A DNA stretch of 14,149 nt from contig JAQBPC010000668.1 of NCBI GenBank assembly GCA_028287725.1, forward strand, positions 1 to 14,149. The letters are read 5' to 3'. Made by a program: the position numbers and the translations under genes. Below the pieces are notes generated by a model. It was not told where the DNA came from. It saw only the letters and a program-made list of their open reading frames with translations, and ran no database searches. Each line of letters opens with the position of its first letter. The stretch's first letter is position 1. Source of the DNA: Chloroflexota bacterium (GTDB lineage Bacteria > Chloroflexota > UBA5177 > JANWHV01). Below are positions 12,909 to 14,149 of the stretch, in pieces.

Positions 12909-14149
12909 TCAGACTGAGCGCAGGTGGTAGACGTCAAGGGCAAGTATGCGCGCGGTGCCGCCGAGGGCATAGAACTCCAGGCCACGTGTGTCCTCCTCGG
13001 GGAAAATCAAGCTTGTCACCGCACACTCCCCTTCATTGCCGAATACCTCGACCGAGCACCGATCGAGAAAGATGCGTAGCATGACGCTACCCTCGGTAGC
13101 GTCAAGTGGCCCTCCATAACGCCCGGCGAAGGTCGGCGCAAAGTCTGTTTTGCCCGACCGGGTGCGATCGACAAAGAGGGTGGCGGTGGGCACATCGTAC
13201 CCAACCGTAGTTTGTTCTCCATCTCCCGACAGCACCCTGACGCCACATTCCGTCGCTGCTTCCAACCGGATGGTCATGACGATCTCCAGGGCAGCGCGCA
13301 CCTCGCGGTGCCATAGGCTGGCGTTGGGAGCTATGATCTGGTGGTCCCAGTGGGTCTGCTGCTCGCGCAAACACTCTAATTCGCGCAGCGGTCTCTGGAG
13401 GAGGCGGACTCCCCCGCGAAGCCGTCCCAGTCGCAGCTCACGCGGGACCGTCATGGCGCCTCTCCAGGGCTGGGTAGGTATCACCCGCGCGTATGCCCAA
13501 TCGTTCATCCAGCCGATCATGAGCCGGTGACCATGGCTCGCCTGAACATCCGACCAGGTAACCGCCGCGTAGTTGTCGCGCCCTTGATCGGTCGTCAGTA
13601 CCGTGCTTGCGGCGTTGGCATTGGTGAAAGTTGTTCCATTGAAGTCGCCGACGAAATATTGCATCCCCACGCGGTTCGACGCGTCAGTCTCATGAAAAGT
13701 GGAGACGTTGAGCACCCATTGTGTGCGTCGCGGATCGTCGTCGATGGGCAGTTCGAAGAGGTCCGGGCATTCCCAGGTGGCGTTGTGCGCTCCCTGACCC
13801 GCGCCAAATTCGCCGGTAAAGGTCCACTGGCGCAGGTTCTTCGAGGTGTAGAAGTGCACACGGTCGCCGTTATGGGTCACAACCATCACCCAGTGCTGAG
13901 TGGGGGCATGCCAGAACACCTTCGGGTCGCGAAAATCTCGGACACCGGGGTTGGCAATCACGGGGTTATGCACATACGCCGTCCAGGTACGCCCGCGATC
14001 AGCGCTGGTGGCTATGCTTTGCACCTCCGGCCCGAGAGGAGCAGAGCCGGCATTGTGGTGGGTGAAGATCGCCACCAGGCCCGGCCGCCCGCCAAATAGC
14101 CCGCTCGTGTCGTGCCAATCCACCACCACGCTACCCGAGTAGATAACCC
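12909..14149 (-). CDS. GH32 fructan hydrolase (levanase / exo-inulinase / invertase type), 5' end off window
   Basis: The visible 410 or so residues are most of a glycoside hydrolase family 32 enzyme cleaving beta-fructofuranosidic bonds in sucrose, levan or inulin. The frame stays open to the window edge, where 'IYSGSVVVDWHDTSG' matches the end of the first blade, so the WMNDPNG nucleophile motif lies outside. The transition-state Asp is in 'FRDPKVFW' and the acid/base Glu in 'TWECPDLFELP'. Further family blocks are 'DQGRDNYAAVTWSD', 'LMIGWMNDWAYARVIPTQPWRGAMTVPRELRL' and the C-terminal beta-sandwich 'LRIFLDRCSVEVFGNEGECAVTSLIFP'. The 'PTQPWRGAMTVPREL' pattern favours the levanase or exo-inulinase group over sucrose-6-phosphate hydrolases. 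Location is unknown because any signal peptide is off the window. Confidence 0.93.
   Translation of the reverse strand, partial: VIYSGSVVVDWHDTSGLFGGRPGLVAIFTHHNAGSAPLGPEVQSIATSADRGRTWTAYVHNPVIANPGVRDFRDPKVFWHAPTQHWVMVVTHNGDRVHFYTSKNLRQWTFTGEFGAGQGAHNATWECPDLFELPIDDDPRRTQWVLNVSTFHETDASNRVGMQYFVGDFNGTTFTNANAASTVLTTDQGRDNYAAVTWSDVQASHGHRLMIGWMNDWAYARVIPTQPWRGAMTVPRELRLGRLRGGVRLLQRPLRELECLREQQTHWDHQIIAPNASLWHREVRAALEIVMTIRLEAATECGVRVLSGDGEQTTVGYDVPTATLFVDRTRSGKTDFAPTFAGRYGGPLDATEGSVMLRIFLDRCSVEVFGNEGECAVTSLIFPEEDTRGLEFYALGGTARILALDVYHLRSV

Noticed and set aside
1..14149. CRISPR array, tRNA, rRNA, integrase
   Set aside because: No regularly spaced repeats of CRISPR size, no tRNA T-loop pattern, no rRNA segment and no integrase motif were seen on either strand by eye.

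Overview
The window is GC-rich DNA with ordinary bacterial signals (GGAGG-type ribosome sites, GTG/TTG starts, sigma-70-like promoters). The gene mix is a SSO6904-type calcium-binding protein, a pRiA4b ORF-3 family protein, a MASE4-PAS-GGDEF protein, a secreted ThuA protein and a GH32 fructan hydrolase. Together with long gene-poor spacers and diverged intergenic repeats, this suggests an environmental bacterium, most likely Chloroflexota (Thermomicrobia-like). That assignment is inference from gene style only; no rRNA or tRNA is visible.

Layout. 238-1243 (+): calcium-binding protein and a pRiA4b ORF-3 gene broken by a 4-bp tandem duplication. 1244-2154: long non-coding stretch with diverged repeats and a 9-bp tandem repeat. 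2155-3466 (-): two-gene unit of an XRE regulator and a replication-initiator-like protein. The initiator has an N-terminal winged helix like phage RepO and a C-terminal DnaA domain I-like module. Its central part carries three direct repeats and three evenly spaced inverted repeats that look like a replication origin inside the gene. 3467-3850: divergent spacer with a consensus promoter for the XRE gene and a perfect 22-bp hairpin. 3851-5908 (+): aldo/keto reductase and an ankyrin-repeat protein, followed by another long hairpin between convergent genes. 6298-6834 (-): stand-alone protein built around a DnaA domain IV-like helix-turn-helix, with a strong promoter divergent from 7131-8984 (+), the MASE4-PAS-GGDEF diguanylate cyclase. 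8987-9769 (-): ThuA-domain secreted or anchored protein. 10159-11028 (-): unusual protein with a possible ADP-ribosyltransferase-like N-terminus, a CxCxxC motif and HEAT-like repeats. 11537-12582 (-): aminoglycoside phosphotransferase-like gene split by a frameshift. 12651-12836 (+): remnant of an IS5-family transposase. 12909-14149 (-): GH32 fructosidase running off the window.

The most interesting part is 2.1-6.9 kb. Two separate genes carry the two ends of a DnaA protein: domain I-like on the RepO-like initiator, domain IV-like on the small gene at 6.3-6.8 kb. The region also has intragenic iteron-like repeats and large hairpins. I read it as a replication module of a plasmid, prophage or integrated element. 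No integrase, relaxase, partition gene, RNA gene or CRISPR array was found. Two of the genes (pRiA4b-like and phosphotransferase) are broken by small indels and the transposase is decayed, so the flanks look like an eroding accessory region, although assembly errors could also explain the indels.
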